DNA of 64,000 nt. Origin: Streptomyces sp. NA04227. GTDB taxonomy: Bacteria; Actinomycetota; Actinomycetes; Streptomycetales; Streptomycetaceae. The DNA lies in the NCBI RefSeq assembly GCF_013364195.1, contig NZ_CP054918.1:4329001-4393000 (forward strand). The letters run 5' to 3'. The notes under the pieces are model-generated. The model made no database searches. It saw only the letters and a program-made list of their open reading frames with translations, and was not told the origin of the DNA. Position 1 is the first letter of the stretch. Each line of letters begins with the position of its first letter. The position numbers were made by a program, and so were the translations under genes. Positions 25,145 to 34,352 of the stretch are shown one piece after another.

Positions 25145-26884
25145 TCAGACGGCCTGCGCGAGGGACTTCGACGAGCCCGAGTCCGGTCCGGTCTCCGAAT
25201 CCGGTCCGGTCTCCGAGCCCTGCCCCGAATCCAGCTGCGCCTTCTGCGCCAGAACCCGCTCCCGCAGCGCGACCCGGTCCGGCTTGCCCGCCGGAGTGAG
25301 GGGCAACTCCTCGATCACCAGCAGGTGTTCGGGGTGCTTGTGCCGGTGAAGGCCGCGTTCGGTGAGGTGCGTGCCGAGGGCGTCCAGGGCGAGTGCCTCG
25401 CCGCGGGGTACGACGCAGGCCGCGAGGCGCTCGCCCATCAGGAGGTCGGGAACCCCCACGCACACCACGTCCCGTACCTGGGGATGGGCCGCGAGTTCGA
25501 GCTCCACCTCGGCGGGGCTGATGTTGGTGCCGCCACGGATGACCACGTCCTTGAGGCGGCCGACGACCCGCAGCCTGCCGTCCTCCCCGACGACGCCGAG
25601 GTCGCCGGTGCGTACCCAGCCGTCCCCCGTGCGGTAGCGGGCGTCGAGTTCGGGAGCGGCGACGTAGCAGAGCGGGGACATCGGGCCGCGGGCCACGATC
25701 TCGCCCACCGAACCGGTCGGCGCCTCCCGCAGGTCGGGCCTGCCCGGGACGGCGATACGGATGTCGGCGACGGCCGGGTCCGGGATGCCCGCGAGCACGC
25801 CGGGACCCGCACCGCGCAGGGGCTCGTCGCCCAGTCCCGTATGGCAGTTGACGCCGTCGGCCGAGCCGTAGAGGTTCACCACGGGGCAGCCGAAGACCTG
25901 CCGGGCCTCCTCGGCGGTGGCCTCGTCGAGCGGTGAGCCGCCGACGACCAGGGCCGTCGGGGGAGTGAACGCCGGACGGTCGCCCGCTGTCTCCGCGACC
26001 CGGTCGAGCATCATCCGGATCATGGTCGGCACGCCCAGGACGTGGGTGGGCTCGTGTGCGGCCAGCGCGTCCAGGGCGGTCTCGGGCGTGAAGTGGTCGA
26101 GCAGGACGAGGGTCCCGCCGTGCCGGGCGAGGGCGACGGCGGTGCCGTTGCTGCCGAACGCGGAGGCCAGCGGCACCAGGAACAGACAGCGCGGCGGCTG
26201 CCCTTCGGGCATCAGCGAGGCCAGGAAGTTGCCGCGCCCACCCGCCAGCGCGTTGTGCGAGTACGCCACCATCTCCGGCTCCGCCTCGGAGCCGGAGGAG
26301 ACGAGGATGCGGGCCGCCGAGTCGGGGTGGGGGCGGGCCGGTACGAAGGTGGCCGGGTCGCTGCGCAGCAGCGCGGAGAGGGAGAGCGTGCCCTGGGGAG
26401 GGTTCGGTCCGGCGGCCACCACCGTGCGCAGATGCGGGAGTTCACCGGTGAGTGCCCGCAGTTCGGCCGCGTGCGGGATGCCTCGGTGTTCGACGGCGGC
26501 GATCACGGCGACCGCCTCCGACCTGCGCAGCAGGGAGGCCGCCTCGCGCACTGCGCGCCCGGCCGGGAAGGGCAGCGCGACGGCGCCGAGCGCGGCGAGT
26601 GCCAGATCGGCGATGACGGCGTCGCGCCCACCGGGCAGTTGGACGCCGACCACGTCCCCGGCGCGTATGCCGGTCTCCGCGAGACCGGCGGCCAGACATC
26701 GCGCCTTGCGGTCGAGGGCCGCGTAACAGAGCTTCCCCTTGGCGTCGATCAGCGCGGTGCGGTGCGGGTCGGCGATCCGGCGGGCCCGGTACAGGCTGTA
26801 GACGTCCAGGTCCGGGCAGGTGCCGTCGACCGCCCAGGCCCGGCGCAGCGCGGTGGGCAGCAGGTCGTGCAGGTCCACGGTCAC
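25145..26884 (-). CDS. AMP-forming acyl-CoA ligase / AMP-binding enzyme
   Basis: 579 residues of the ANL superfamily; activates a carboxylic acid to an acyl-AMP and then the CoA thioester. Motifs: ILVSSGSEAEPEMVAYSHNA (a variant of the P-loop STSGSTGxPK, with the usual Lys replaced), VVNLYGSADGVN (A5), YRTGDGWVRTGDLGVV (A7), GRLKDVVIRGGTNISPAEVE (A8) and LTPAGKPDRVALRE with the catalytic A10 Lys. The start is the GTG at 26884, overlapping the upstream CoA-transferase stop (GTGA), so the two are coupled. The altered P-loop may affect kinetics or specificity. Substrate unknown. Confidence 0.87.
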   Translation of the reverse strand: MTVDLHDLLPTALRRAWAVDGTCPDLDVYSLYRARRIADPHRTALIDAKGKLCYAALDRKARCLAAGLAETGIRAGDVVGVQLPGGRDAVIADLALAALGAVALPFPAGRAVREAASLLRRSEAVAVIAAVEHRGIPHAAELRALTGELPHLRTVVAAGPNPPQGTLSLSALLRSDPATFVPARPHPDSAARILVSSGSEAEPEMVAYSHNALAGGRGNFLASLMPEGQPPRCLFLVPLASAFGSNGTAVALARHGGTLVLLDHFTPETALDALAAHEPTHVLGVPTMIRMMLDRVAETAGDRPAFTPPTALVVGGSPLDEATAEEARQVFGCPVVNLYGSADGVNCHTGLGDEPLRGAGPGVLAGIPDPAVADIRIAVPGRPDLREAPTGSVGEIVARGPMSPLCYVAAPELDARYRTGDGWVRTGDLGVVGEDGRLRVVGRLKDVVIRGGTNISPAEVELELAAHPQVRDVVCVGVPDLLMGERLAACVVPRGEALALDALGTHLTERGLHRHKHPEHLLVIEELPLTPAGKPDRVALRERVLAQKAQLDSGQGSETGPDSETGPDSGSSKSLAQAV

Positions 26885-28830
26885 AGGAAGCTCCAGGGGT
26901 CGGGGACGGCGGGGGCGCCGTGCGCGTCGCGGGTGATCGGGCCGGAGGTGAGCAGCTCGCGGAGGTCGGCGAGGACGGGGACGGCCGTCAGACCGTGGTC
27001 GCGGAGGTGCTCCAGGGCTTGAGATGTGGGGAGTTGGGCGATCTCGGGTGCGTGGGGTCTGGTCGTGGACCTCTTGTCCGCGGAGGGTGCGCCCGTGGGC
27101 GTTCCCGCCGGGGAGGTTCCGTCTCCGGGTGCCGCCGTCCCGGTCCCGGTTGTGGACGTGGGCGTGGGCGTGACCCGGTCCGAGTCGCGATCGGCGACGG
27201 CGAGCCACCCGTCGGCGGTGCGCAGGGGGCGGCGGAAGGCGGCCGGCCGGCGTGGCGGGAGTTGCCGTGCGGCACGTGCGCGGGCGGGGGCGGTGAGCAG
27301 GTCGGCGGCGCCGAGGAGGGCCGATTCGACGCGGATGCCACGGCCCGTGCGCTCGCGCAGCAGCAGCCCCGCGAGAACGGCCTCGGCGCCGAGCAGTCCG
27401 CCGAGTACGTCGAGCAGGGTCATCAGGGACGGCGCGGGCGACTCGTCGGACGGCCGTACGGCCTCGCCCACACCGGTACGGGCCTGCACCATGAAGTCCG
27501 TGCCCATCGGCGCGCCGGGCAGCCGGTCCGCCCAGCCGCTGGTGTACGCGTACACCAGGCCCGGGTTGACCCGCGCGAAGTCCGCGTGGTCAAGGCCGAG
27601 TTGGCCTGCCTTGCCGGGTGCCCAGTTGTGCAGGAACACGTCCGCGTCGGCGGCCATCGCGCGCAACCGGTCCCGCTCGGCCGGGGACTTGATGTCCACC
27701 TCCACGGCCTTTTTGCCCCGGTTCAGCGCTAGCCAGCGTGCCGAGACACCCGAACAGGCGGGCGGCATCCCGCGCAGGGGGTCGCCGCCCGGCGGCTCGA
27801 TCCGGACCACCTCCGCGCCGAGCAGCCCCAGCAGGTGCGCGGCGAGCGGTGCCTGAATGCGCCGCCCGGCCTCCAGGACGGTGAACCCGGCCAGCGGCAG
27901 GTCACCGGGGGGAGGTGGCGTGCGCGGGGTGTACCCGGTGCTGTGCGCGCGCAGCGACCAGGGCGCCGCGCCGTCGTACTCGGCGGCCCGCTCGGCGAGC
28001 GAACGCAGTCGGCACACCTCGGCGCCGGACGCGTCGGCCGCCTGCCGGATCCGTTCCCAGGTGTGTGCGCGCGAGGTGGCGTGCAGTACCGGCGGGAAGG
28101 GCGCGCAGGCCGTGGCGTACCGGAACTGGAAGGGGCGCCAGCCCCGGCGGATCGGTTCCTCGGGGGCGTCGAGCGCACGCCAGAACGCCGCCCAGGCTCC
28201 CGGGTCCAGGGTCTCCAGCTCGAAGACGACCCCGTCAGCCGAGGTGAACGGCGGTCCACCCGGGGCGAGTTCGGCGGCCTCGCCCTCCTCGGCACCCGCT
28301 GCGGCGAGGTACTGCGAGACCGTCAGCAGGGCGGCCCGTTCGGCGTCCACCTCGACGCGCGGCGCCCGCCCGCCCCGCGCCTGCGCGAGCAGGGCAGCGA
28401 GCACGCCCTGGACGGCGAGGACGCCGGTGGCGGCGGCAGCGTAGTCGACGGCGAGGCCGCGCGGGGCACCGTCACGCCGTCCGTGCACCGCCATGACGCC
28501 GGTGACCGCCTGCGCCGTGGCCTCGTCCGATGCGGTGGCGCCCCAGCCGGTGCGCAGCAGGACATCGAACGGCACGTCCGCGCGGTCGGTCCCGGCGAGG
28601 GCGAACAGGCCGCCGGAGCCTTCACCCCTGCCGCCGCCCCTGCCTTCGCCCGTCCCTTCGGTCCCTTCGCCTGCTCCTTCGCCTGTCCCGTCGTCCGTCG
28701 CGGCGCCGAGTAGCCGCAGATGCTCTCGTACGAGGTCGTCCGCCGGACCCGGCGGGCCCGAGCGGTGCGACCGGAGACCATCGAGTGGCCCGGCCGTCCG
28801 CGCGACGGCCGGTGTGGCTGGAGTTGCCAT
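26881..28830 (-). CDS. Family III CoA-transferase (CaiB/BaiF), long double-domain form
   Basis: 649 residues, against about 400 for a usual family III enzyme. The C-terminal half is a standard core: FTVLEAGRRIQAPLAAHLLG, GAEVVRIEPPGGDPLRG, NRGKKAVEVDIKSPAERDRL, and MGTDFMVQARTGVGEAVRPS, where the catalytic Asp is expected. The N-terminal ~300 residues contain another segment like the C-lobe of the same family (AQAVTGVMAVHGRRDGAPRG, LAVDYAAAATGVLAVQGVLA), joined by a Gly/Glu/Thr-rich stretch, so the protein looks like a tandem or one degenerate plus one active domain. First gene of the minus-strand pair with the ligase. Confidence 0.8.
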   Translation of the reverse strand: MATPATPAVARTAGPLDGLRSHRSGPPGPADDLVREHLRLLGAATDDGTGEGAGEGTEGTGEGRGGGRGEGSGGLFALAGTDRADVPFDVLLRTGWGATASDEATAQAVTGVMAVHGRRDGAPRGLAVDYAAAATGVLAVQGVLAALLAQARGGRAPRVEVDAERAALLTVSQYLAAAGAEEGEAAELAPGGPPFTSADGVVFELETLDPGAWAAFWRALDAPEEPIRRGWRPFQFRYATACAPFPPVLHATSRAHTWERIRQAADASGAEVCRLRSLAERAAEYDGAAPWSLRAHSTGYTPRTPPPPGDLPLAGFTVLEAGRRIQAPLAAHLLGLLGAEVVRIEPPGGDPLRGMPPACSGVSARWLALNRGKKAVEVDIKSPAERDRLRAMAADADVFLHNWAPGKAGQLGLDHADFARVNPGLVYAYTSGWADRLPGAPMGTDFMVQARTGVGEAVRPSDESPAPSLMTLLDVLGGLLGAEAVLAGLLLRERTGRGIRVESALLGAADLLTAPARARAARQLPPRRPAAFRRPLRTADGWLAVADRDSDRVTPTPTSTTGTGTAAPGDGTSPAGTPTGAPSADKRSTTRPHAPEIAQLPTSQALEHLRDHGLTAVPVLADLRELLTSGPITRDAHGAPAVPDPWSFL

Positions 28831-28950
28831 CCCTCTTCCTTTCCTGACGCGCGGGAACCCGGAGGCGGTCGCCTCCGACCTGTTCCACGGAAGAGGCAGT
28901 CGGATGGCGGACGGCCGGGGTTCCAGGACTCCGGCCGGGAAGTCACGAGA

Positions 28951-28990
28951 GTTCGAGAAAGTTCAAGAAAGTTCAGGACAGTTCGGGTAG
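28951..28990. repeat. Four tandem 10-bp repeats GTTCRAGAAA in a divergent promoter
   Basis: GTTCGAGAAA, GTTCAAGAAA, GTTCAGGACA and GTTCGGGTAG follow each other without gap at 28951-28990. They lie between the divergent CoA-transferase (starts 28830) and acyl-CoA dehydrogenase (starts 29043) genes. A 10-bp period puts every copy on the same face of the helix. CGAGTACG repeats follow at about 29017-29036. Confidence 0.7.
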
Positions 28991-29042
28991 TTGGGTCATT
29001 GGGCCCTTGGGCTTCGCGAGTACGCGAGTACGCGAGGCTGGG

Positions 29043-30236
29043 ATGTCGGGAGAGGACGAGAAGGTGGACGTGCTCGGGGGCGAGCCCCAATGTCCGCAGG
29101 ACGTAGTCGAGTTGAGGGAGCGCGTCGCCACCTTCGTGCGCGACCGGGTCATGCCGTGCGAGCCCGTTCTGGACGCGGGCGGGCCCGAGGGCGCCGACAC
29201 CCTGCGGCGGTTGCAGGGGGAGGCCAGGGACGCCGGGCTGTGGGGGCTTCCGCTGCCCGTCGAGGTCGGCGGGCAGGGGCTGCCACTGCGGTCGTACGCC
29301 CATGTCGCCGAGGCGGAGGGCGCCAGCGACCACGGCCCGGCGGCCCTCGGCTCGGCGCCACTGCTCGACGTGCTGATGCTGTGGCGGCACGCGAGCCCCG
29401 CCGTACGCGACCGCTGCGTGCGCCCGCTGGCCGCCGGGGACCTACGGGCCTGCTACGCGATGACCGAACCCGGAACCCCCGGCACCGACCCCTTCCTGAC
29501 CGCCACCCGGGCCGTTGAACAGGCCGACAGCTCCTGGGAGTTGACCGGCAGGAAGTGGTTCACCAGTGGCGCGGCCGACGCCGACCTCGTCACGGTCCTG
29601 GCCCGTACCGACTCTCTGCCGCCCGACCGCGAGGGCCTGTCCCTGCTCCTGGTGCCGACCTGCGCACCGGGTTTCCGCGTGGTGCGGGAACTGCCGGTGC
29701 TCGGCGCGGGCGGTCAGTGGGAGATCGAGCTGGACGGGGTCGTGGTCGGCGGGGACCATCTCGTCGGCGAGCGCGGCAAGGCGCTGGCCGTCGCGGGCGA
29801 ACGGCTCCAACTCGGCCGTACGCTGCGGTGTTTGCGCTGGCTCGGGCAGGCGCGGCGGGCCTTCGACCTGATGCGCGACCGCGCCGTGCGACGGACCGGG
29901 TCCCGTGGCGCGCTCGCCGATCTCCAGCTCGTCCAGAGCCATGTCTTCGAGTCGCTGCTCGCCCTGCGCACCACCCGCCCCCTCGTCCACGAGGCGGTGG
30001 CCCGGCTGGCCGAAGGACGTGACGCCCATGTGGAGGTGGGCCTCGCCAAGGTCGCCGCGGCCCGGACCCTGCAACAGGTCGCCGACGCGGCGATCCAGGT
30101 GCACGGCGCCGAGGGCCTCGGTCCGGACACGGCCCTGCCCGCCCTGTTCCGCACGGGCCGCGCGGCCCGGATCCTCGACGGCCCGGACGAACTGCACATC
30201 GGATCCGTCGCGCGGAGGGTGCTTCGGGATCAGTAG
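29043..30236 (+). CDS. Acyl-CoA dehydrogenase family protein
   Basis: 397 residues. An N-terminal helical domain (VELRERVATFVRDRVMPCEP) is followed by the beta-barrel with YAMTEPGTPGTDP and WFTSGAADADLVTVLARTD. A C-terminal helical domain has QVADAAIQVHGAEGLGPDTALPALFRTGRAARILDGPDELH, the family signature. Divergent from the CoA-transferase/acyl-CoA ligase pair and probably in the same pathway: activate an acid, move CoA, desaturate. A weak ribosome site precedes ATG 29043. Substrate unknown. Confidence 0.88.
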   Translation: MSGEDEKVDVLGGEPQCPQDVVELRERVATFVRDRVMPCEPVLDAGGPEGADTLRRLQGEARDAGLWGLPLPVEVGGQGLPLRSYAHVAEAEGASDHGPAALGSAPLLDVLMLWRHASPAVRDRCVRPLAAGDLRACYAMTEPGTPGTDPFLTATRAVEQADSSWELTGRKWFTSGAADADLVTVLARTDSLPPDREGLSLLLVPTCAPGFRVVRELPVLGAGGQWEIELDGVVVGGDHLVGERGKALAVAGERLQLGRTLRCLRWLGQARRAFDLMRDRAVRRTGSRGALADLQLVQSHVFESLLALRTTRPLVHEAVARLAEGRDAHVEVGLAKVAAARTLQQVADAAIQVHGAEGLGPDTALPALFRTGRAARILDGPDELHIGSVARRVLRDQ

Positions 30237-30388
30237 CTGGACTAATCCTCAATTAGCCTGAATGCGCCGGTTGTTCGGGCCGTTCGGGCTTTCTGGGTTT
30301 GTTCGGGCTGGGCGGCAGGTCGGACGTCGCCGGTCCCGCCGCCAAGGCCGCCGCCAAGAGCGGCCCCCGGATCCTCGACGGTTCGTCC

Positions 30389-30475
30389 CTACTTGCCACC
30401 GCCCCAGGATCGCCAGGCGATCACGAAGACTGTGCCGACCCCGATGGCAAAGATGATCCACACGGCAGCGCTCAT
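30389..30475 (-). CDS. 28-residue single-pass membrane peptide
   Basis: MSAAVWIIFAIGVGTVFVIA followed by WRSWGGGK. The peptide is almost wholly one hydrophobic helix with a Trp/Lys cytoplasmic end. The ribosome site GGAGAGGGTGTC just upstream of the ATG is strong. It follows the GH88-like gene on the same strand by 69 bp. Too small for most gene finders; credible because of the ribosome site and clean amphipathic ending. Confidence 0.55.
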   Translation of the reverse strand: MSAAVWIIFAIGVGTVFVIAWRSWGGGK

Positions 30476-30544
30476 GACACCCTCTCCAGGACAGGTCGCA
30501 TCGACCACGGGTACATGGCTCCCGCCTGCCCGGTACGCGAGAAC

Positions 30545-31777
30545 CTACCCCTCGCCCGGGCCGACGAGGCCGGTGAGCAGGGCCAGGGCGTACGCGAGGA
30601 AGAAGTCGCCCCAGATCAGCTCGTGTTGTGTCGCCGTGCCCGAGGCGTGGTCGTAACAGCCGTTCAGTAGCCGGCCGTCGTCCTGGAGGTGGGCGTGGAC
30701 CAGTTCGTGCAGGAAGGCGAGTGCGTGGTCGCGGTGCCCGAGCCCCAGCAGGGCCGTCGCGGTGATGGCGGCGGCCGAGGTGTCGAGCGGGCCCGTGGGG
30801 TGGGCCTTGTCGGCGAGGGGGATGTGCGCCATCGGGCTGGAGGGCGAAGGCGAAGGGGAAGGGGATGAGGGCGCGGGGTCCTGCAACTCGCCAGCTGTAT
30901 AAGCAAGTTGGGCGGTGTCGGTGCCGAGTCCCGGGGCGCCCAGGTCGGGGATGCCGAGTCGGCAGAGATCGAGTCGGTTGAGGTCGACGGTGTGCGAGCC
31001 GAGATGCCGTACCCCCTCGGACGCCGCGAGAAGGAGCCAGGCCGGGCCTCTGCTCCAGCCGGGTGGAGGCTCGGCGCACGGGGACCAGCTCCCGGACTCC
31101 CACCGGTGGGACCAGTGCAACGCGCGCTGGTCCTGGGTGAGTTCGACGTGGCGGCGCAGGTGGGACTCGGCCGCCCGCGCGTCGGTGGTGGCGAGCAGCG
31201 GGACCATGCCGGGTACGCCGTCCACCCGGGCCATGAGGCGCGGGCCGCCGAACTCGCCGCCCCAGGGGACGAGTTCGAGGTCCGCGTCGTAGGAGGCACG
31301 GCAGGCCTGTGCCGCGCGGGCTCGCAGGGCGGCGGACTCGGAGGTGTCGGCGAACAGGGTGCCGTACCAGAAGATGAGGCCGCGGGTGGCGGTGTCGGCG
31401 TGCACCCAGTGCGCGAGCCGGCCGGTGCACCGTACGGCTGCCGCGTGGTCGGCCCCGTTTCCGGTGTGCCGGGCGCGCAGCCACAGCAGCCCGGCCCAGA
31501 AGCCTCCCGTCCACGAGCCCCGGCCGGTGGTCTTCCACCGTCCGTCGACCGGATCCGCGAACAGCGGGAAACGGTCGCCGACTTGAGCCCGGGTCGCGGC
31601 CACCCGGTCGAGTACGGCGTCGAGTGCGCGGGCGACCCAGCGGGGGAGCGGATCGACGTCGGCTGCCACGGGTACACCTGCCCCCGTGCCGTCCGGGCGG
31701 CCCTCCGCCGTACTCGCCGTATCGTCCGTGCGGCCCTCCGCCGTACCCGCCGTACCGTCCGCCTCCCGCGTGCTCAC
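30545..31777 (-). CDS. GH88-like unsaturated glucuronyl hydrolase
   Basis: 410 residues with an alpha/alpha-barrel pattern. WKTTGRGSWTGGFWAGLLWL, IFWYGTLFADTS, LLATTDARAAESHLRRHVEL, GPAWLLLAASEG, DTSAAAITATALLGLG and HELIWGDFFLAYAL follow the order of GH88 enzymes. These hydrate the unsaturated uronic acid left by polysaccharide lyases. There is no signal peptide, so it should be cytoplasmic. A Ser-Pro repeat (SPSPSPSPSS) interrupts a loop near residue 310. The start is the GTG at 31777 with GGGGAGG eight bases upstream. The adjacent MFS transporter may import its substrate. Confidence 0.75.
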   Translation of the reverse strand: MSTREADGTAGTAEGRTDDTASTAEGRPDGTGAGVPVAADVDPLPRWVARALDAVLDRVAATRAQVGDRFPLFADPVDGRWKTTGRGSWTGGFWAGLLWLRARHTGNGADHAAAVRCTGRLAHWVHADTATRGLIFWYGTLFADTSESAALRARAAQACRASYDADLELVPWGGEFGGPRLMARVDGVPGMVPLLATTDARAAESHLRRHVELTQDQRALHWSHRWESGSWSPCAEPPPGWSRGPAWLLLAASEGVRHLGSHTVDLNRLDLCRLGIPDLGAPGLGTDTAQLAYTAGELQDPAPSSPSPSPSPSSPMAHIPLADKAHPTGPLDTSAAAITATALLGLGHRDHALAFLHELVHAHLQDDGRLLNGCYDHASGTATQHELIWGDFFLAYALALLTGLVGPGEG

Positions 31778-31817
31778 CCCGATCGCCTCCCCGCCGTACC
31801 GTCCGCTCTCCCCGTGC

Positions 31818-33017
31818 TCATCCCGCCCGCCTCCCCGCCGCCCCGTCCGCCGCACGGCGGTCCCGTACCGCCCAGGTCAGCGCCACCAGTGCGGCGCCGG
31901 TGAACTCGGCGGCGACCAGGAGCCAGCCCGTCGCGTACCGGCCGTCCTGGGCCAGGAGACCGAACAGGGGCGGGCCCGTCGCGAAGCCCGCGAAGAAGCC
32001 GGCCGAGACCAGGGCCGAGTCCTGACCGGCCCGGCCGGGGGCCGCGCGTTGCAGCACGAGGACCATGGAGACGGCGTTCGCGGCCACCGCGAACACGCCC
32101 ACCGCGACCGCCGCGACCCAGACCAGTGCATGTATGTACGTGGCCGCGCCGAGGAGCAGCGCCGCCGCGACCGCGCCCACGGCGAGGCCGCCGGGCAGCC
32201 ACACCGCACGTCCGGGGCGCCCCGCGAGCCTGGACCAGCCCACCCGTCCGGCGACGCCCGCGACACCGAGCACGGCCACCAGGATGCCCGCCGTCGTGGG
32301 CCCAAGTCCCAGGCGCCGTACGCCGAACAGGGCCAGGTAGGTGTTCACCGAGGCGATGCCGCTGCCGAGCAGCAGGGAGAACAGAGCGAGCCAGGCGATC
32401 GTTCCACGGGGGACCCAGGCGGCGGGCACCTTCTTCGGCGGCGGGTCGGCGGGCAGGCCCCGGGCCGCCCACAGGGCCGCCGGGAGGGCGGCCGCCGCTG
32501 CCGTCCAGACGGCGCCCCGCCAGCCGATCGCTCCCGCCAGCGTGGCGAGGGGCAGCCCGGCCGCGAACGCGCCCAACTGCACCCCGGACTGCTTCATGCC
32601 GGTCACCGACCCGCGGCGCTCGGCGGGTACGGCCGCCAGGATCGCCTTGTTCGTGGCCGGGTTCGCGAGTGCCTGCGGCAGACCGCCCAGGGCGACCGCC
32701 GCGAGCAGCGGCCCGGCGCCCGGAGCCGCGCCGATCAGCGCCAGCGCCGCCCCCGACACCAGCAACAGCCCGACCAGACACCGGCGCGGACCCACCCGGT
32801 CCACCACGCGCCCGCCGAGCGGCGAGAGTACGGCGGCGGCCCCGAAGCCGACCGTCGTCGTCAGCCCGAGGACGGTCGGCGAGACGTCCAGGTCGTCCAC
32901 GAGCCGTGGCCCCAGGGCGCCGAGCAGGAACAGCTGGAGCATGGAGAAGGCCATGGCGCAGGTCAGCAGCGCGGTGGTCGCGCCGGTCGCGGTACCGGTT
33001 CCGTCGCGTTCGGCCAC
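31818..33017 (-). CDS. Major facilitator superfamily transporter
   Basis: 399 residues, about 12 hydrophobic helices, with the MFS loop motif GGRVVDRVGPRRC between helices 2 and 3. The second half has GVAGRVGWSRLAGRPGRAVW at the equivalent loop. Start is the GTG at 33017, just after the purine-rich GGGAGGG; a very long open frame upstream is not real. The GH88-like gene follows 40 bp downstream on the same strand, so they are probably one operon. Substrate unknown; nearest guess is a sugar or glycoside. Confidence 0.83.
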   Translation of the reverse strand: MAERDGTGTATGATTALLTCAMAFSMLQLFLLGALGPRLVDDLDVSPTVLGLTTTVGFGAAAVLSPLGGRVVDRVGPRRCLVGLLLVSGAALALIGAAPGAGPLLAAVALGGLPQALANPATNKAILAAVPAERRGSVTGMKQSGVQLGAFAAGLPLATLAGAIGWRGAVWTAAAAALPAALWAARGLPADPPPKKVPAAWVPRGTIAWLALFSLLLGSGIASVNTYLALFGVRRLGLGPTTAGILVAVLGVAGVAGRVGWSRLAGRPGRAVWLPGGLAVGAVAAALLLGAATYIHALVWVAAVAVGVFAVAANAVSMVLVLQRAAPGRAGQDSALVSAGFFAGFATGPPLFGLLAQDGRYATGWLLVAAEFTGAALVALTWAVRDRRAADGAAGRRAG

Positions 33018-33284
33018 CCTCGATATCCCTCCCCCTCGGCTCCGGGCTCTGCCACTTGTCTTCGTGTCTGTTCGTCTTCGTGTCTGTCTGTCTTTCGTGT
33101 CCGTCGCCGGTTTCGCCCGCGCGGCGGATCTCTCCGGCTTTCGGAAGGAGTCGGGCGCCGATCGGCCCTGGTTCCCGGCGAGTTGTATGGCCCGGATCAC
33201 TGTGCGCGCCGCCGGGAAAGTGCCCCCGCGTTTTCCGCACCGGGGGGTGCCCGGCGAGTGACGAATGCGAGGATGAGCCCCGCC

Positions 33285-34061
33285 ATGACAGCAGGTTGGT
33301 GTTCGCGCACGACAAGGGCCGCCGTGTTCGCGGCCCTGTGTGTGCTGCTCGCCTCCCTGGGCCACGTCATGATGTCGGGGACCCCGGTGCCCTGGTGGGC
33401 CATGGCGGCGGGCGCGTTGGCGACCGGCGGCACGGCCTGGGCCCTGGCGGGCCGGGAACGCGGACCGCTGGCGGTCGTCTCCCTCACCGTGGCCGCCCAG
33501 GTGGCACTGCACGCGGCGTTCTCGTTCGCCCAGGTGTTCGTGCACCCCGTGTCCGGCGGGTCGTTGGGCACCAGGTGGCTGGAGCACATGCTGTGCGGCG
33601 CGGTGCCCGGAACGGGAGCCGCCACCCCGCACGTGACACCGGGCGGCGGCCACGCGGCACACACCATGGAGCACGCGGCACACACCATGAACCACGCGTC
33701 GCACGGCATGGACCACGGCGCACACGCCATGCCGGGCATGCCGATGCCGGATGCGCCGGGCATGGCCGGGGCGGGCGACCTGCACGGCATGTCCCCGACC
33801 GGCATGCTCCTGGCCCACCTGCTCGCCGCCCTGGTGTGCGGCCTGTGGCTCGCGCACGGCGAACGGGCGGCCTTCCGTATTCTCCGGGCCGCCGGCAACC
33901 GGCTCTTCGCGCCGCTGCGTCTGCTGCTGCGCCCGCCGGCTCCCGCGCACAAACCCCGTGTACGGCGCCGCCGTTCGGGCGTCGAGCGGTGGCAGCGCGG
34001 GCGCCTGCTCATCCACACCATCACTTCTCGGGGTCCACCCGTGGGGACCGCTGTCGCCTGA
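33285..34061 (+). CDS. Membrane protein with His/Met-rich loop
   Basis: 258 residues. Three or four hydrophobic helices in the N-terminal half (AAVFAALCVLLASLGHVMMS; WWAMAAGALATGGTAWALAG; AVVSLTVAAQVALHAAFSFA) are followed by a loop packed with His and Met (HAAHTMEHAAHTMNHASHGM, then HAMPGMPMPD). One more helix (LLAHLLAALVCGLWLAHG) and a basic tail end the protein. The loop is a good candidate for binding Cu or another soft metal outside the membrane. Possible starts are ATG 33285, ATG 33273 and GTG 33258; GCGAGGA suits 33285. An ECF sigma gene follows 291 bp downstream. Confidence 0.7.
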   Translation: MTAGWCSRTTRAAVFAALCVLLASLGHVMMSGTPVPWWAMAAGALATGGTAWALAGRERGPLAVVSLTVAAQVALHAAFSFAQVFVHPVSGGSLGTRWLEHMLCGAVPGTGAATPHVTPGGGHAAHTMEHAAHTMNHASHGMDHGAHAMPGMPMPDAPGMAGAGDLHGMSPTGMLLAHLLAALVCGLWLAHGERAAFRILRAAGNRLFAPLRLLLRPPAPAHKPRVRRRRSGVERWQRGRLLIHTITSRGPPVGTAVA

Positions 34062-34352
34062 CGACAGCCGGTTTCCCGAGGCAGCTCACGGAGCCGTCGG
34101 CTCCCGCCTCGGGCATCGGCCGCGCCCCTCGCGCGCGGTCGTACCTCCACACCCACACCGGTCCCGCCGTGCTGCCCACTGCCCGCGGTTCGCTGTCCAC
34201 GCGCACGCGTGCAGGCCGGCTCGTACCCATGCATGCGCACGCAGGTACATCCGTACGTACGCATGAGGGCACGTCCGCATGTCCGCACGGCCGGGGGCCG
34301 GGAAGCCGGATCCGATCCCGGACTCCGGAACCCCGAGAAGGACGGACCCCAG

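Noticed and set aside
31686..33284. Very long plus-strand lead of the His/Met-rich protein frame
   Set aside because: It is antisense to the MFS transporter; the real protein begins near 33285 with a hydrophobic N-terminus.
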